The notes below the pieces were generated by a model. It saw nothing but the letters and a program-made list of their open reading frames with translations. It did not search any database and was not told where the DNA came from. Positions 28,620 to 37,519 of a DNA stretch of 64,000 bases are shown here, in pieces (positions within the stretch are counted from its first letter, which is position 1; each line of letters begins with the position of its first letter). A program made the position numbers and the translations under genes. This DNA comes from Rosettibacter firmus. GTDB lineage: Bacteria > Bacteroidota > Ignavibacteria > Ignavibacteriales > Melioribacteraceae. The DNA lies in the NCBI RefSeq assembly GCF_036860695.1, contig NZ_JAYKGJ010000001.1:248001-312000 (forward strand). Reading direction: 5' to 3'.

Positions 28620-28694
28620 TCACCTAAGCCATATAAATCCTGTGTAATAAACCTTATTTCTCTTCCTGACTTTGTAACAATTAATTGGCTTCAT
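28620..28694 (-). CDS. Possible 24-residue leader peptide upstream of amt
   Basis: An ATG at 28694 follows a very strong GGAGGAGGT Shine-Dalgarno and opens a 24-codon frame (starting MKPINCYKVR, basic and aromatic, ending WLR) that stops at 28620, 66 bp before amt. It is in the 5' leader of the amt transcript predicted from the upstream promoter. The SD is stronger than most in the window, which argues for translation. It could be a regulatory upstream ORF or a small protein. There is no homology evidence and a frame this short can arise by chance. Confidence 0.4.
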   Translation of the reverse strand: MKPINCYKVRKRNKVYYTGFIWLR

Positions 28695-28764
28695 TTTACC
28701 TCCTCCTTTTTATTTTATAATTACAAGGGATTATTAATAAATAATAATTATGGCAAATATTTAT

Positions 28765-28789
28765 AAATTCCTAAATAAGTTAGGAATTT
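28765..28789. promoter_or_regulatory. Inverted repeat at the predicted amt transcription start
   Basis: AAATTCCTAA (28765-28774) and its exact complement TTAGGAATTT (28780-28789) flank a 5-base centre. The repeat covers roughly +1 to +25 of the transcript predicted from the adjacent promoter. It could be an operator for a dimeric repressor or a leader hairpin. No tract of T follows, so a terminator is unlikely. Confidence 0.5.
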
Positions 28790-28794
28790 TATTT

Positions 28795-28826
28795 TAAATA
28801 TATTAAAAAGTATTGTTAAATGTCAA
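28795..28826 (-). promoter_or_regulatory. Promoter of the amt operon
   Basis: On the minus strand TTGACA (28821-28826) is 18 bp from TATATT (28797-28802). Read in the Bacteroidota style it is TTGA, 20 bp, TATATTTA. It is the best -35 match in the window. The rest of the 416-bp gap (28555-28970) holds only the leader frame, the inverted repeat and AT-rich sequence after lptD's start side. Confidence 0.6.
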
Positions 28827-28970
28827 GTATGCCTTATTATTTATTTGCCGTTAATACAATGATGGTGAATTTTATATGATATGGTTATTTGTTGTACTGG
28901 TAAGTTTATATTAATGGAATGACTTTAAATGCGCAGGAATATTGATTGAATAATATAGACTGTTTAGATA

Positions 28971-31535
28971 TTATCTTCTTCCAGAATATAAGCCACGAGA
29001 TTTTGTAATTTTTATATCCTGTAGTTCAGGAGCTTTCATTCTGAGTTCGAATCTAAAGCCTCTATAATAACCAAGTGGATTCCAGATAAAATTCATTTCC
29101 CAGCAATGTAGATCTCGATAAATAGTAATCTGTGGTGTTGTAATTTGCTTTAGTTCAAAATCGTAATTACCTCGAACAGTAAATTTCCAGTTCTTTGTAA
29201 GACTAAAACTCAAATTTATTCCAATATTAGAATACTTTGATACAGTTGCTGGATCAATTTTACTCAGATTAAAATTATAATTTAAACTCAAACTCCAGGG
29301 TTTAAATATACTTGTTGAATTATCCTGTTGTTGAATTCCACTTTTTATATCAGTCCTTTCCTCATTTCTTGATTCAGATTTATTTTTATTACTGAATAGT
29401 TCATCACTTAAGTTTGCTGATATTGAAAAATTAAGATTATTTAAACGAAATAATCCTTTCCCTGCAGAGATTAAATATTTATTAACTCTTGTTTTATTTT
29501 CATAATCATAAAATGTGTAACTTGAAGAACCATAAAAACTTAATAAGTTTCCTACCTGTGTTCTATAAGAAAGATTTAGATCCGATAGCTTAAATTCTGT
29601 TCTTGCAAAATTGTAACCTAAACTTGCAGATAAATTTAATAATTGAATTTTATTACTCTCAGAACTTTTTTTCAGAGTATCGCTACTTCGTCTGGAAGTT
29701 TTTATTTCGAATACATTTCCTATAGAAAAATTTATAGCCTGTTGTTCACCTGATTCTGCTCCACGAAATACTTCGCTTGTAAATTTATCATACTTAATTC
29801 TTTCCCCTTTAGATGTAGTGTAATAATCATAATATCCCCAGAAATCGGTAGAAAAATCTGGTTTATATACATAAGATATTGAAGGTGTAACTGTGTGTCT
29901 GAAAGCTTCTATTCCCAGAATATTTGGTTGAAATATTCCATAGAATTTTGTGTTTGCTGAAACACTTAAATCAAACGTACGTACAAAATTAATTTCATTA
30001 ACATCCTTTGTGATTATAGAATCTTCTTCTGTAATTTCACCTGTAAATACATTCGTTTTTTTAACTACAACATTCTCCTTCTTTATTCTTTTATTATACC
30101 ATTTTTCTGTGTAATTAATTCTTGGAGTTATACTGAAATATCCAATTTTGGGAGAAGCATTAATTGATAAATTATGTTGAATGCCTCCACGAATTGATAG
30201 ATTACCAGAAACTTTATTACGATTATTTATAAATTGTCCAGTATAAGAATATCCTAATTGTTCATACCATTTCTGTTTTCCAATTGAATTTTCTTTTCTA
30301 AAAGGGTATGAAATATTTTTTGTAAAAGTAATATTTGGAAGACTTTCGTAAATATCACCATTAATTAAATTTTGTGTTCTACTATAATTAATTACAAGAT
30401 TATTACCTGATTCATCCCATATTTTACTAAATGTAGCATTTGATACAATATTTTGTGAGAGAATATCATTATAATCAATACTATTATTTCTCAAATAACT
30501 TGAAGAATAAAATTGGAGATTCATATTTAGTTGTGTGGTTGGATTTATTTGTTGTGTATGATACCAGGATAAATTCCAATCATCAACATTCTGTCTAAAA
30601 GCAACTGGATCGTTTTCTTCTCCAACTTTAATTTTTGAATAACCTGCATTAAAATTTCCATTAAAGCTATATCTTTTAGCATAACGCAATCTCGAACGTA
30701 AGCCATATCCACCTTTAGTATAATAATCACCATTAAATGCTAAATCAAAATAATCATTGATTGCCCAGAAATAACCGAAATTATAAAAATATTGTCCTCT
30801 TCTAATATCTCTTCCATAACTTGGTACAATAATACCACTTCTTCTTCCTCCTTCGCTTGGAAAAACAGCAAAAGGTAATGGAACTGGAAGTGGAACTCCT
30901 TCTATGTGCATCAATATCCATTTTGCAAAAACTTTATCTTTCTGAATTACTTTCATTTTACTTGCTGTGAAGTATGTATGTGGAGTATCTTTTTCACATG
31001 TAGTAAACATACCATGCTCAATAAAATAAATATTTTTGTCTACCTTTTTAACCTTTTCTCCTTCATATCGTGAACCTTGCATTTCATTCTTTGCAAGAGA
31101 AATAAATCCACGTTGAGTTTTGAAATTATATTTTAATTGTGTCCCTTCGTAAGTTTCTGTTCCCTCTTTAAGAACAGGGGTTTGCTTTATTTTTATTTTT
31201 GCTGTATCTGATGTATCAGGGATACCAAAAGCTTCGAGTTCATTTGAGTTGTAATCAATAAAAATCTTACCGCTTTTTAAATCAGTATCTTTATATTTTA
31301 ATTGACCATTGCCATATATAAACATTTTTTTACTTTGTATATCGAATACTATTGAATCAGATGAAGAAGCATAAACAACAGCATCAACATCAAATTTTCT
31401 TTTAGTTTTTGAAGTATCTTTAAAAGTTGTATCAATAGATGAGTTAATTGTATCAGCTTTACTAAAATAAAAATCAATCCCCTTTGCAATTAAGGTAACA
31501 TTAATTAAAAACAATATTGAAAATATTTTTTTCAT
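28971..31535 (-). CDS. lptD: LPS-assembly outer-membrane protein LptD (Bacteroidota type)
   Basis: 854 residues with a signal peptide. The N-terminal ~150 residues form an OstA/LptA-like beta-jellyroll (VVYASSSDSIVFDIQSKKMF, GQLKYKDTDLKSGKIFIDY, EGTQLKYNFKTQRGF), then the conserved VPLPVPLPFAVFPSEGGRRS link and SGIIVPSYG entry to a large barrel ending in aromatic strands. This is the organisation of LptD in Bacteroidota. It inserts lipopolysaccharide into the outer leaflet. It is the last gene of an envelope run (T9SS plug-like, Gfo/Idh oxidoreductase, LptD); the gap to the oxidoreductase is 65 bp. Confidence 0.88.
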   Translation of the reverse strand: MKKIFSILFLINVTLIAKGIDFYFSKADTINSSIDTTFKDTSKTKRKFDVDAVVYASSSDSIVFDIQSKKMFIYGNGQLKYKDTDLKSGKIFIDYNSNELEAFGIPDTSDTAKIKIKQTPVLKEGTETYEGTQLKYNFKTQRGFISLAKNEMQGSRYEGEKVKKVDKNIYFIEHGMFTTCEKDTPHTYFTASKMKVIQKDKVFAKWILMHIEGVPLPVPLPFAVFPSEGGRRSGIIVPSYGRDIRRGQYFYNFGYFWAINDYFDLAFNGDYYTKGGYGLRSRLRYAKRYSFNGNFNAGYSKIKVGEENDPVAFRQNVDDWNLSWYHTQQINPTTQLNMNLQFYSSSYLRNNSIDYNDILSQNIVSNATFSKIWDESGNNLVINYSRTQNLINGDIYESLPNITFTKNISYPFRKENSIGKQKWYEQLGYSYTGQFINNRNKVSGNLSIRGGIQHNLSINASPKIGYFSITPRINYTEKWYNKRIKKENVVVKKTNVFTGEITEEDSIITKDVNEINFVRTFDLSVSANTKFYGIFQPNILGIEAFRHTVTPSISYVYKPDFSTDFWGYYDYYTTSKGERIKYDKFTSEVFRGAESGEQQAINFSIGNVFEIKTSRRSSDTLKKSSESNKIQLLNLSASLGYNFARTEFKLSDLNLSYRTQVGNLLSFYGSSSYTFYDYENKTRVNKYLISAGKGLFRLNNLNFSISANLSDELFSNKNKSESRNEERTDIKSGIQQQDNSTSIFKPWSLSLNYNFNLSKIDPATVSKYSNIGINLSFSLTKNWKFTVRGNYDFELKQITTPQITIYRDLHCWEMNFIWNPLGYYRGFRFELRMKAPELQDIKITKSRGLYSGRR

Positions 31536-31600
31536 CTAATTTTTATAAATAAAAAATACACTGAATACGAAATTATTTATTTTTGATGAGATAAAGATTA

Positions 31601-32605
31601 TTAAATATCAATCTTTGCTTGCTGAATCGAATTTTCTATCTTTTTAATTATCATGTCTGCAACTTTTAAAGCTTTAAGTCCATCTGCTCCTGTTATAGGC
31701 GGTTGTGTATTGTTCAAAACAGAATTAATAAAAAGTTGTAGTTCATATTGCAATGGGTTTATATTTACTTGAGATGGATTTTCATAAACTACTGTTCTCT
31801 TTTTATCTCCAACTCCAATTTCACCAAGATTTAAATAATTTCCTTTTGGTAAATTTTGAGGCGACAATAATCTAATTATTTCAGTATTCCCTTCAATAAA
31901 ATCAATGGAAAAATAAGTATCACGCTGAAAAAGTCTCATCTTTCTCATACGTTTTTGTGATATTCTACTTGCAGTAACATTAGCTACAGCAAAATTTTCA
32001 AATTCAATTCTTGCATTTGCGATATCAATATTATTTGATACAACAGAAATACCACTCGCTTTAATATCTTTAACTTCACTTTTAACAAGGCTGAGTATTA
32101 TATCAATATCATGAATCATTAAATCAAGGACAACTGCAACATCTGTTCCACGCATATTAAACTGAGAAAGTCGATCTGATTGAATAAACATAGGATTTAA
32201 ATCATACTTTTCAAGTGCAATAAGAGCTGGATTAAATCTTTCTATATGACCAACCTGTAATTTCAGATTTTTTTCATTAGAGATTTTAACAAGTTCTTCG
32301 GCTTCCCATATGTGAACAGTAATTGGTTTTTCGACAAATACATGTTTATTGAATTCAAATGCCTGTTTAACAAGTTCATAGTGAGCACTTGTTGTAGCAA
32401 CAATTATTACAGCTTCACAATCATTTAAAAGATTTTCAAGTTCGAGATATTGTTTTACATTAAATTCTTTTGAGACACTTTCTGATTTCTTAAAATCTTT
32501 ATCATAAACTCCAATCAACTCACAATTTTCAATACCTTTTAATAATTTCACATGTACTTTACCAAGATGTCCTGTGCCAATTACTCCAACTTTTAATTTT
32601 TCCAT
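31601..32605 (-). CDS. Gfo/Idh/MocA-family NAD-dependent oxidoreductase
   Basis: 334 residues. Rossmann motif GVIGTGHLGKVH (residues 7-18), the family signature FVEKPI with Glu92-Lys93-Pro94, and QVGHIERFNPA and MIHDIDIILSL further on. Proteins of this look sit in Bacteroidota lipid-A gene clusters and resemble UDP-GlcNAc 3-dehydrogenases (GnnA), but that exact role is inference. The start overlaps the end of the T9SS plug-like gene by 13 bp, and lptD follows, which supports an envelope-sugar function. Confidence 0.82.
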   Translation of the reverse strand: MEKLKVGVIGTGHLGKVHVKLLKGIENCELIGVYDKDFKKSESVSKEFNVKQYLELENLLNDCEAVIIVATTSAHYELVKQAFEFNKHVFVEKPITVHIWEAEELVKISNEKNLKLQVGHIERFNPALIALEKYDLNPMFIQSDRLSQFNMRGTDVAVVLDLMIHDIDIILSLVKSEVKDIKASGISVVSNNIDIANARIEFENFAVANVTASRISQKRMRKMRLFQRDTYFSIDFIEGNTEIIRLLSPQNLPKGNYLNLGEIGVGDKKRTVVYENPSQVNINPLQYELQLFINSVLNNTQPPITGADGLKALKVADMIIKKIENSIQQAKIDI

Positions 32606-33837
32606 ATTTCACCACTATTTATTTTTTTATAACCAATAATTTTATCATATCCACCTTTTTCCTGGGTTTTGTAGTAAAGAAATATGTGATAATCATTTTC
32701 TGTTTCCCAGAAATTTCCTTCGAGAATGTACCAGTCTATTTCATTAATATTTTCGTCACTATTGTTTACAACAACATATTGATAGTCATAAATACCTCTT
32801 TTTAATTCTATTGTGAGGTTTAATAATCCATCAATATCTAACATTTTATATTGTGGCAATAACTCCCAATTATTAAAATCACCAATAAGAAAAACAGAAG
32901 ATTTTATATTTTCAGGTGGTCGCAATCTGAAAGTAACATTCATATACTCAGCATATTCGTTTTTATAATCAATTATTATAGAGCCACCATTAAAATCTTT
33001 TTTTCTTTTTCTAAAAAAGTCAGATACTTCAATTCCATCGTATTGAGCATTGACATTTTTGAGATAATATCTATTTGTATCTCTTAAATCAGTTTGCCGA
33101 TATTCATTCCCTGGTTTTATGTCTTTGGCAATAAATAAAAATTCATTAGAACCATTCCACTCATAATAAGTTTTATCTGTTGGTTTCTCTTTTTCAATAC
33201 GAATTGGATAAGCAATTTTTTTATTTTCGATTATCTCAACAAGATCAATATATGAATTAAATAATGTATCAGGTAAATTAAAATAAACTTTTATGTAAAA
33301 TACTCTACCGAGTGCTGCAATTTCAGGTATTAAATTTTCCAATCTTTTTTTTTCGAGTAAAACTTTCAATTCCACTTCGGGATATACAACAAAAAATTTT
33401 CCTTCTGCATAAACTCTGTCATGATTTTGTGAATCAACGATGTAAAATTTCCATTTGCCAGAAAATGGGAATGTTACATTTTTATTTGGGAATATACCTG
33501 TGTAATGATAGCGAGCATCAGTTATTCGAAGAGGTAATTTTTCTAACCAGAGATTATACTCTGTGTCAAAGCCATAATTTTTTAAAAAAGCTGTGTTATA
33601 TGGCTCCCAGTTTTTATCACAAAATTTAAAAACAATACTTAGATTCGGAGCATAATTACATTGAACATCAAATTCAATTGTAATAAATTTTTTTGACTGG
33701 TCTGAATTATCAATCACAGGAAATGATGTTTGATTATTTGAGGAATAAACACGTAGGCTTTTAATGTATATATCTTCTGCGGATAGATTTAGAAATAAAC
33801 AAAATAAGAAAGTAACTATTAAAATATTTCTACACAT
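32593..33837 (-). CDS. Type IX secretion plug-like protein (DUF5103 family)
   Basis: 414 residues with a signal peptide (ILIVTFLFCLFLNLSA). The sequence follows the DUF5103/T9SS plug pattern: IYIKSLRVYSSNNQTSFPVI, LSIVFKFCDKNWEPYNTAFL, ARYHYTGIFPNKNVTFPFSG, VYAEGKFFVVYPEVEL, and a C-terminal domain with FNGGSIIIDYKN and YDYQYVVVN. Plug proteins close the translocon pore of the type IX system when it is idle. The window also encodes two T9SS substrates. The gene overlaps its neighbours on both sides (19 bp with a small ORF, 13 bp with the oxidoreductase). Confidence 0.75.
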   Translation of the reverse strand: MCRNILIVTFLFCLFLNLSAEDIYIKSLRVYSSNNQTSFPVIDNSDQSKKFITIEFDVQCNYAPNLSIVFKFCDKNWEPYNTAFLKNYGFDTEYNLWLEKLPLRITDARYHYTGIFPNKNVTFPFSGKWKFYIVDSQNHDRVYAEGKFFVVYPEVELKVLLEKKRLENLIPEIAALGRVFYIKVYFNLPDTLFNSYIDLVEIIENKKIAYPIRIEKEKPTDKTYYEWNGSNEFLFIAKDIKPGNEYRQTDLRDTNRYYLKNVNAQYDGIEVSDFFRKRKKDFNGGSIIIDYKNEYAEYMNVTFRLRPPENIKSSVFLIGDFNNWELLPQYKMLDIDGLLNLTIELKRGIYDYQYVVVNNSDENINEIDWYILEGNFWETENDYHIFLYYKTQEKGGYDKIIGYKKINSGEIWKN

Positions 33838-34058
33838 TTTATAGAAGTAAATGGTACGAAAATATTGTATGCTTGTTCTTCCCTTTGAGCTTCGAGTAAA
33901 AGTCCATCATCATATGCTGCTATAAGCTTTCCTGTTTTAAAAACTATTTCATAAAATGTTGGATGCTCATTTTCAGATCTACCATATACTACTCCATAAT
34001 TTTCGTACATGGTAATATTCAGAATTTTTCCTAAAAATTGTGACCAATCTAATTTCAT
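33819..34058 (-). CDS. Conserved-looking small hypothetical protein
   Basis: 79 residues, no signal peptide or membrane helix. AAAGGT lies upstream of the ATG and the stop overlaps the start of the plug-like gene by 19 bp, so coupled translation is likely. The sequence (LGKILNITMYENYGVVYGRS, FKTGKLIAAYDDGLLLEAQ) looks like a small beta-rich fold, and IFVPFTSIKCVEIF at the end resembles Sm-like or Hfq-type C-terminal strands. I do not recognise the family; function unknown. Confidence 0.6.
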   Translation of the reverse strand: MKLDWSQFLGKILNITMYENYGVVYGRSENEHPTFYEIVFKTGKLIAAYDDGLLLEAQREEQAYNIFVPFTSIKCVEIF

Positions 34059-34192
34059 ATTAAATACCTTTAAAATTACTTGAACAAAAAGTATGGAAAA
34101 AAGATTTTTTTTCCAATTAGGAAGGTATTACTTCTTTAAAAAAGATTGTCCTGAAAAGTTCTATTAAATTTCCACAGATATACAGTTTTAAA

Positions 34193-35110
34193 TTATTTTT
34201 CTTTTAATATTATATCACCTCCTGTTGTATATGCTCTGAGCTTATTACCACCGCCATTAAATTCTGCCAGCAGTCTTTTCCTTGTTACCTTATATGTTTT
34301 TGAATTTGAGAAATCACATTCAATTTCGCCACCAGTAGTTTCAAGTTCAACAGATGCTTTAGCAAAAGCTGGTAAGTTAATAAATATATCGCCACCTGTG
34401 GTTTTTGCCTGTAATCCTTTAAATTCATCTTGAATTGTTATTTTAATATCGCCACCAGATGTAAAAGCTTCTATCATTCCAGAAATATAATCAACCACTA
34501 TATTGCCACCAGATGTTGATGCATATAATTCACCAACAACATCTTTACAATTAATATCTCCACCAGAAGTTGATACATCAAGTTTACCAGTTACATTTTT
34601 CAACTTTATATCGCCACCAGAAGTTTTTGCTTTTATATTACCAGATAATTTTTCAAGTTCAATATCGCCTCCCGAAGTATTTAATTTATGTTCTCCCTGA
34701 ATATCATTTAATCTTATATCTCCGCCTGAAGTATTTATTTCACAATTATAATTTTTAGGTACGTATGCATCAATTCTCAAATTTAATGCAACTCCGAAAT
34801 CAAAAAGTAATCTCTTTTTCTTTTTTGCGATTACTTTTATTCCATCTTCAACTTTTTCGATCTCGAAATAAATCTCGTTTTCAGCTTTTTTGTTACCGAA
34901 TATTTTAATAAGTGCTTCGTTTTTATCCCACGATAAAACTTTTACATCAGCTCCAGAAGTTTCAACATGTAAAGATTCACCAGATTTAACTTCAAATGAT
35001 TTTTCTGAAATTAATTTTTTCTCCTGTGCAACTGTACTGGTTCTTAGCAATAATAAAGAAGCAATTATTAATAAAAATATTAATCCAATTTTCATTTTTA
35101 AATCTTTCAT
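34193..35110 (-). CDS. Exported DUF4097-type beta-strand repeat protein
   Basis: 305 residues with an N-terminal signal peptide. From about residue 50 the chain consists of a repeating unit of about 19-22 residues, each centred on T(S/T)GG(D/N/E)I; nine clear copies are seen, plus a first degenerate one (ETSGADV). This is the DUF4097/polymer-forming-like beta-helix pattern of putative adhesins. It is divergent from the PAP2 gene and 134 bp upstream of the small hypothetical. Periplasmic or surface scaffold is the likely role; no catalytic motif is visible. Confidence 0.82.
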   Translation of the reverse strand: MKDLKMKIGLIFLLIIASLLLLRTSTVAQEKKLISEKSFEVKSGESLHVETSGADVKVLSWDKNEALIKIFGNKKAENEIYFEIEKVEDGIKVIAKKKKRLLFDFGVALNLRIDAYVPKNYNCEINTSGGDIRLNDIQGEHKLNTSGGDIELEKLSGNIKAKTSGGDIKLKNVTGKLDVSTSGGDINCKDVVGELYASTSGGNIVVDYISGMIEAFTSGGDIKITIQDEFKGLQAKTTGGDIFINLPAFAKASVELETTGGEIECDFSNSKTYKVTRKRLLAEFNGGGNKLRAYTTGGDIILKEK

Positions 35111-35205
35111 TTCATATTCTCCTTTTTATTCATATCTTTAGACTAAATGAAATAATAAAAGTTACATTTACACCTGAATAATTAATAAATTTTATATCAA
35201 TTCAT

Positions 35206-36006
35206 ATGAAAAATAAACTTAGCCAATACTTTAAAGTAAGTTTGATCATAATTTTGATTTCAAACTCACTTTTGTTTTCACAAAACAAATACGATTTATA
35301 TCAACTAAAGAATGAAACAATAAATTTTTTCAAATTACCTATTAACTGGGATAAAAACGATTTTTTAAAACTCAGTATTATAGGTGCAGGAACATTTGTA
35401 ACTATGCAGATTGATCAACAGATTAGAAATGAATATTTAAAGGATAGGAGTTATAACAAAAGCTTTCCAATTAACTTTGGGAAACAATGGGGAGAAATTT
35501 ATACAACAGCAATAATTGGAAGTGCTTTTGGATTACACGGTATTATAGGAAATAACAATTCAACAAAAAGGATTGGATTTGAGATATTTCAATCTGCGTT
35601 TTATTCAGGAATTATTACACAAATACTAAAGATATCGTTGGGACGTGCAAGACCATTTACAAATAATGGCTCTAAATTTTATAAACCTTTTACTTTATTT
35701 AATGATGATTTTCACTCATTACCTTCAGGTCATGCAACACTTGCTTTTTCATTATCAACAATATTATCAAATAATACTGATTCAAAAATATTAAAAGTAA
35801 TTTTTTATATTCCTGCAGTACTTACTGCAACTTCGAGAGTTTATCAGGATAATCACTGGGCATCAGATGTTTTTCTTGGAGCTGCTATTGGATATTTTGT
35901 AGGTGAATGGGTTCATTCAATTCATAAAGAGAGTAACAATTCTAATCAAATTTTAGAATTAAGAAGTGATAATTCTAACTGGATAATTATTAAAATAAAT
36001 TTTTAA
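35206..36006 (+). CDS. PAP2-family membrane phosphatase
   Basis: 266 residues with a signal peptide or first helix at the N-terminus (LIIILISNSLLFS). All three PAP2 motifs are present: KISLGRARP, LPSGHATLAF, and SRVYQDNHWASD. These phosphatases act on lipid phosphates such as undecaprenyl-PP or lipid A at the periplasmic face. Plus strand, divergent from the DUF4097 gene, convergent with pntB and separated from it by a bidirectional terminator. Lipid-A phosphatase (LpxE-like) and undecaprenyl-PP phosphatase both remain possible. Confidence 0.88.
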   Translation: MKNKLSQYFKVSLIIILISNSLLFSQNKYDLYQLKNETINFFKLPINWDKNDFLKLSIIGAGTFVTMQIDQQIRNEYLKDRSYNKSFPINFGKQWGEIYTTAIIGSAFGLHGIIGNNNSTKRIGFEIFQSAFYSGIITQILKISLGRARPFTNNGSKFYKPFTLFNDDFHSLPSGHATLAFSLSTILSNNTDSKILKVIFYIPAVLTATSRVYQDNHWASDVFLGAAIGYFVGEWVHSIHKESNNSNQILELRSDNSNWIIIKINF

Positions 36007-36060
36007 TCCCGATAGAAATTTCTATTTGTAAAAAGTGTTTATAATATTTACAATTCTCTT

Positions 36061-36090
36061 AAAATAAAAAAGACTGCCAGAGGCAGTCTT
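36061..36090. terminator. Bidirectional terminator between PAP2 and pntB
   Basis: AAGACTGCC (36070-36078) and GGCAGTCTT (36082-36090) form a 9-bp stem with a 3-base loop. On the minus strand it is followed by TTTTATTTT, a good T-tract for pntB; on the plus strand the tail CTTTG is poorer. Confidence 0.8.
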
Positions 36091-36116
36091 CTTTGATAAC
36101 TTATTAATCACTTATA

Positions 36117-37511
36117 TTAATAATTCTTTATCTCGTGTACCAATTTTGTAATTGCATCTTTTGCATCTCCAAAGTACATCAAAGCATTTGGATAGAAGAA
36201 TAATTCATTCTCAATTCCTGCATAACCAACATTTAAAGATCTTTTATTAATTACAACTGTTTTAGCATAATCAACATTTAAGATTGGCATTCCATAAATT
36301 GGACTATTTTTATCGTGTCTTGCTGCTGGATTAACAACATCATTTGCACCAACAACAAAAGCAATGTCGGTATTTGGGAAATCATCATTTATTTCTTCCA
36401 TAGATAGCATTTTATCATAAGGTATTTGAGCTTCTGCAAGAAGAACATTCATATGTCCAGGCATTCTACCAGCAACTGGATGAATAGCAAACCTAACTTT
36501 TTTACCTTTAGCTTCAAGTACATTTACTAAATCTCTTACAGCATGTTGAGCCTGTGCAACAGCCATTCCATAGCCTGGTACAATTATTACACTGCTTGCA
36601 GCATCGAACAACATTGCAAGTTCTTCTGCATCAACAGATTTTACCTGTCCTTTTTGTGAAGTAGTTGAAGTAGCTACACCAGTAGAACCTGCGGATTCCC
36701 ATCCCCCAAGAACAACATTCATTAAAGAACGATTCATTCCTTTACACATAATATTGGTTAAAATAATTCCAGAAGCTCCAACTAATGCACCTGCAATAAT
36801 TAATTCATTATTCTGTAATACAAATCCAGTTGCCGATGCAGCTAATCCAGAATATGAATTCAAAAGAGAAATTGCAACTGGCATATCAGCTCCACCAATT
36901 GGAAGTACTAACAAAACACCAAGTATAAGTGAGATAATTCCTATCGAAATAATTAACCACTGTAAAGAAGGATTAAGTACAAAATAAATTCCACCTAATA
37001 AAACTCCTAACAACAATAAAGCATTTATTGGATGCTGGAATGGATAACGCACTACTCTACCAGTTACAATACCTTGAAGTTTACCAAAAGCAATTAATGA
37101 ACCAGTAAATGTAACCGCTCCAATCAAGATACTTAAAACAATTGTAATGCTTGTTTGATAATCATAATTAAATTGTGGGAAGTTAACTATTTTATAATAT
37201 TCAGAATATGCAACGAGCATTGAAGCTCCACCACCAAATCCGTTTAATAATCCAACCATTTGTGGCATACCAGTCATTGGTACTTTTAATGCCAGTACAG
37301 CACCAACAAAAGCACCAATAATAAATCCAATAATAATCCATTCGTAAGTTAAAACATGTTGATCAAGTAATGTTACAACAATTGCGATAAACATTCCAAG
37401 AGCAGCAAGAAGATTTCCCTTCCTGGCTGTTTTTGGTGATGCTAAATTTTTAATACCAAATATGAATAGTACAGAGGAAATTAAATAAGAAATTTCTATT
37501 ACAAACTTCAT
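36117..37511 (-). CDS. pntB: NAD(P) transhydrogenase subunit beta
   Basis: 464 residues: an N-terminal membrane domain of about nine helices (residues 1-270) and a C-terminal NADP(H)-binding domain with VIIVPGYGMAVAQAQHAV, HPVAGRMPGHMNVLLAEA, DFPNTDIAFVVGANDVVNPAA and INKRSLNVGYAGIENELFF. It couples proton inflow to hydride transfer from NADH to NADP+. The operon order is pntA1-pntA2-pntB, with an 8-bp gap to pntA2, the split three-polypeptide form. Confidence 0.97.
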   Translation of the reverse strand: MKFVIEISYLISSVLFIFGIKNLASPKTARKGNLLAALGMFIAIVVTLLDQHVLTYEWIIIGFIIGAFVGAVLALKVPMTGMPQMVGLLNGFGGGASMLVAYSEYYKIVNFPQFNYDYQTSITIVLSILIGAVTFTGSLIAFGKLQGIVTGRVVRYPFQHPINALLLLGVLLGGIYFVLNPSLQWLIISIGIISLILGVLLVLPIGGADMPVAISLLNSYSGLAASATGFVLQNNELIIAGALVGASGIILTNIMCKGMNRSLMNVVLGGWESAGSTGVATSTTSQKGQVKSVDAEELAMLFDAASSVIIVPGYGMAVAQAQHAVRDLVNVLEAKGKKVRFAIHPVAGRMPGHMNVLLAEAQIPYDKMLSMEEINDDFPNTDIAFVVGANDVVNPAARHDKNSPIYGMPILNVDYAKTVVINKRSLNVGYAGIENELFFYPNALMYFGDAKDAITKLVHEIKNY

Positions 37512-37519
37512 TTTTCAAC

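Noticed and set aside
34193-34740. Short regular DNA repeats (about 60 bp)
   Set aside because: They encode the TSGGDI units of the DUF4097-type protein; no spacer-repeat structure.
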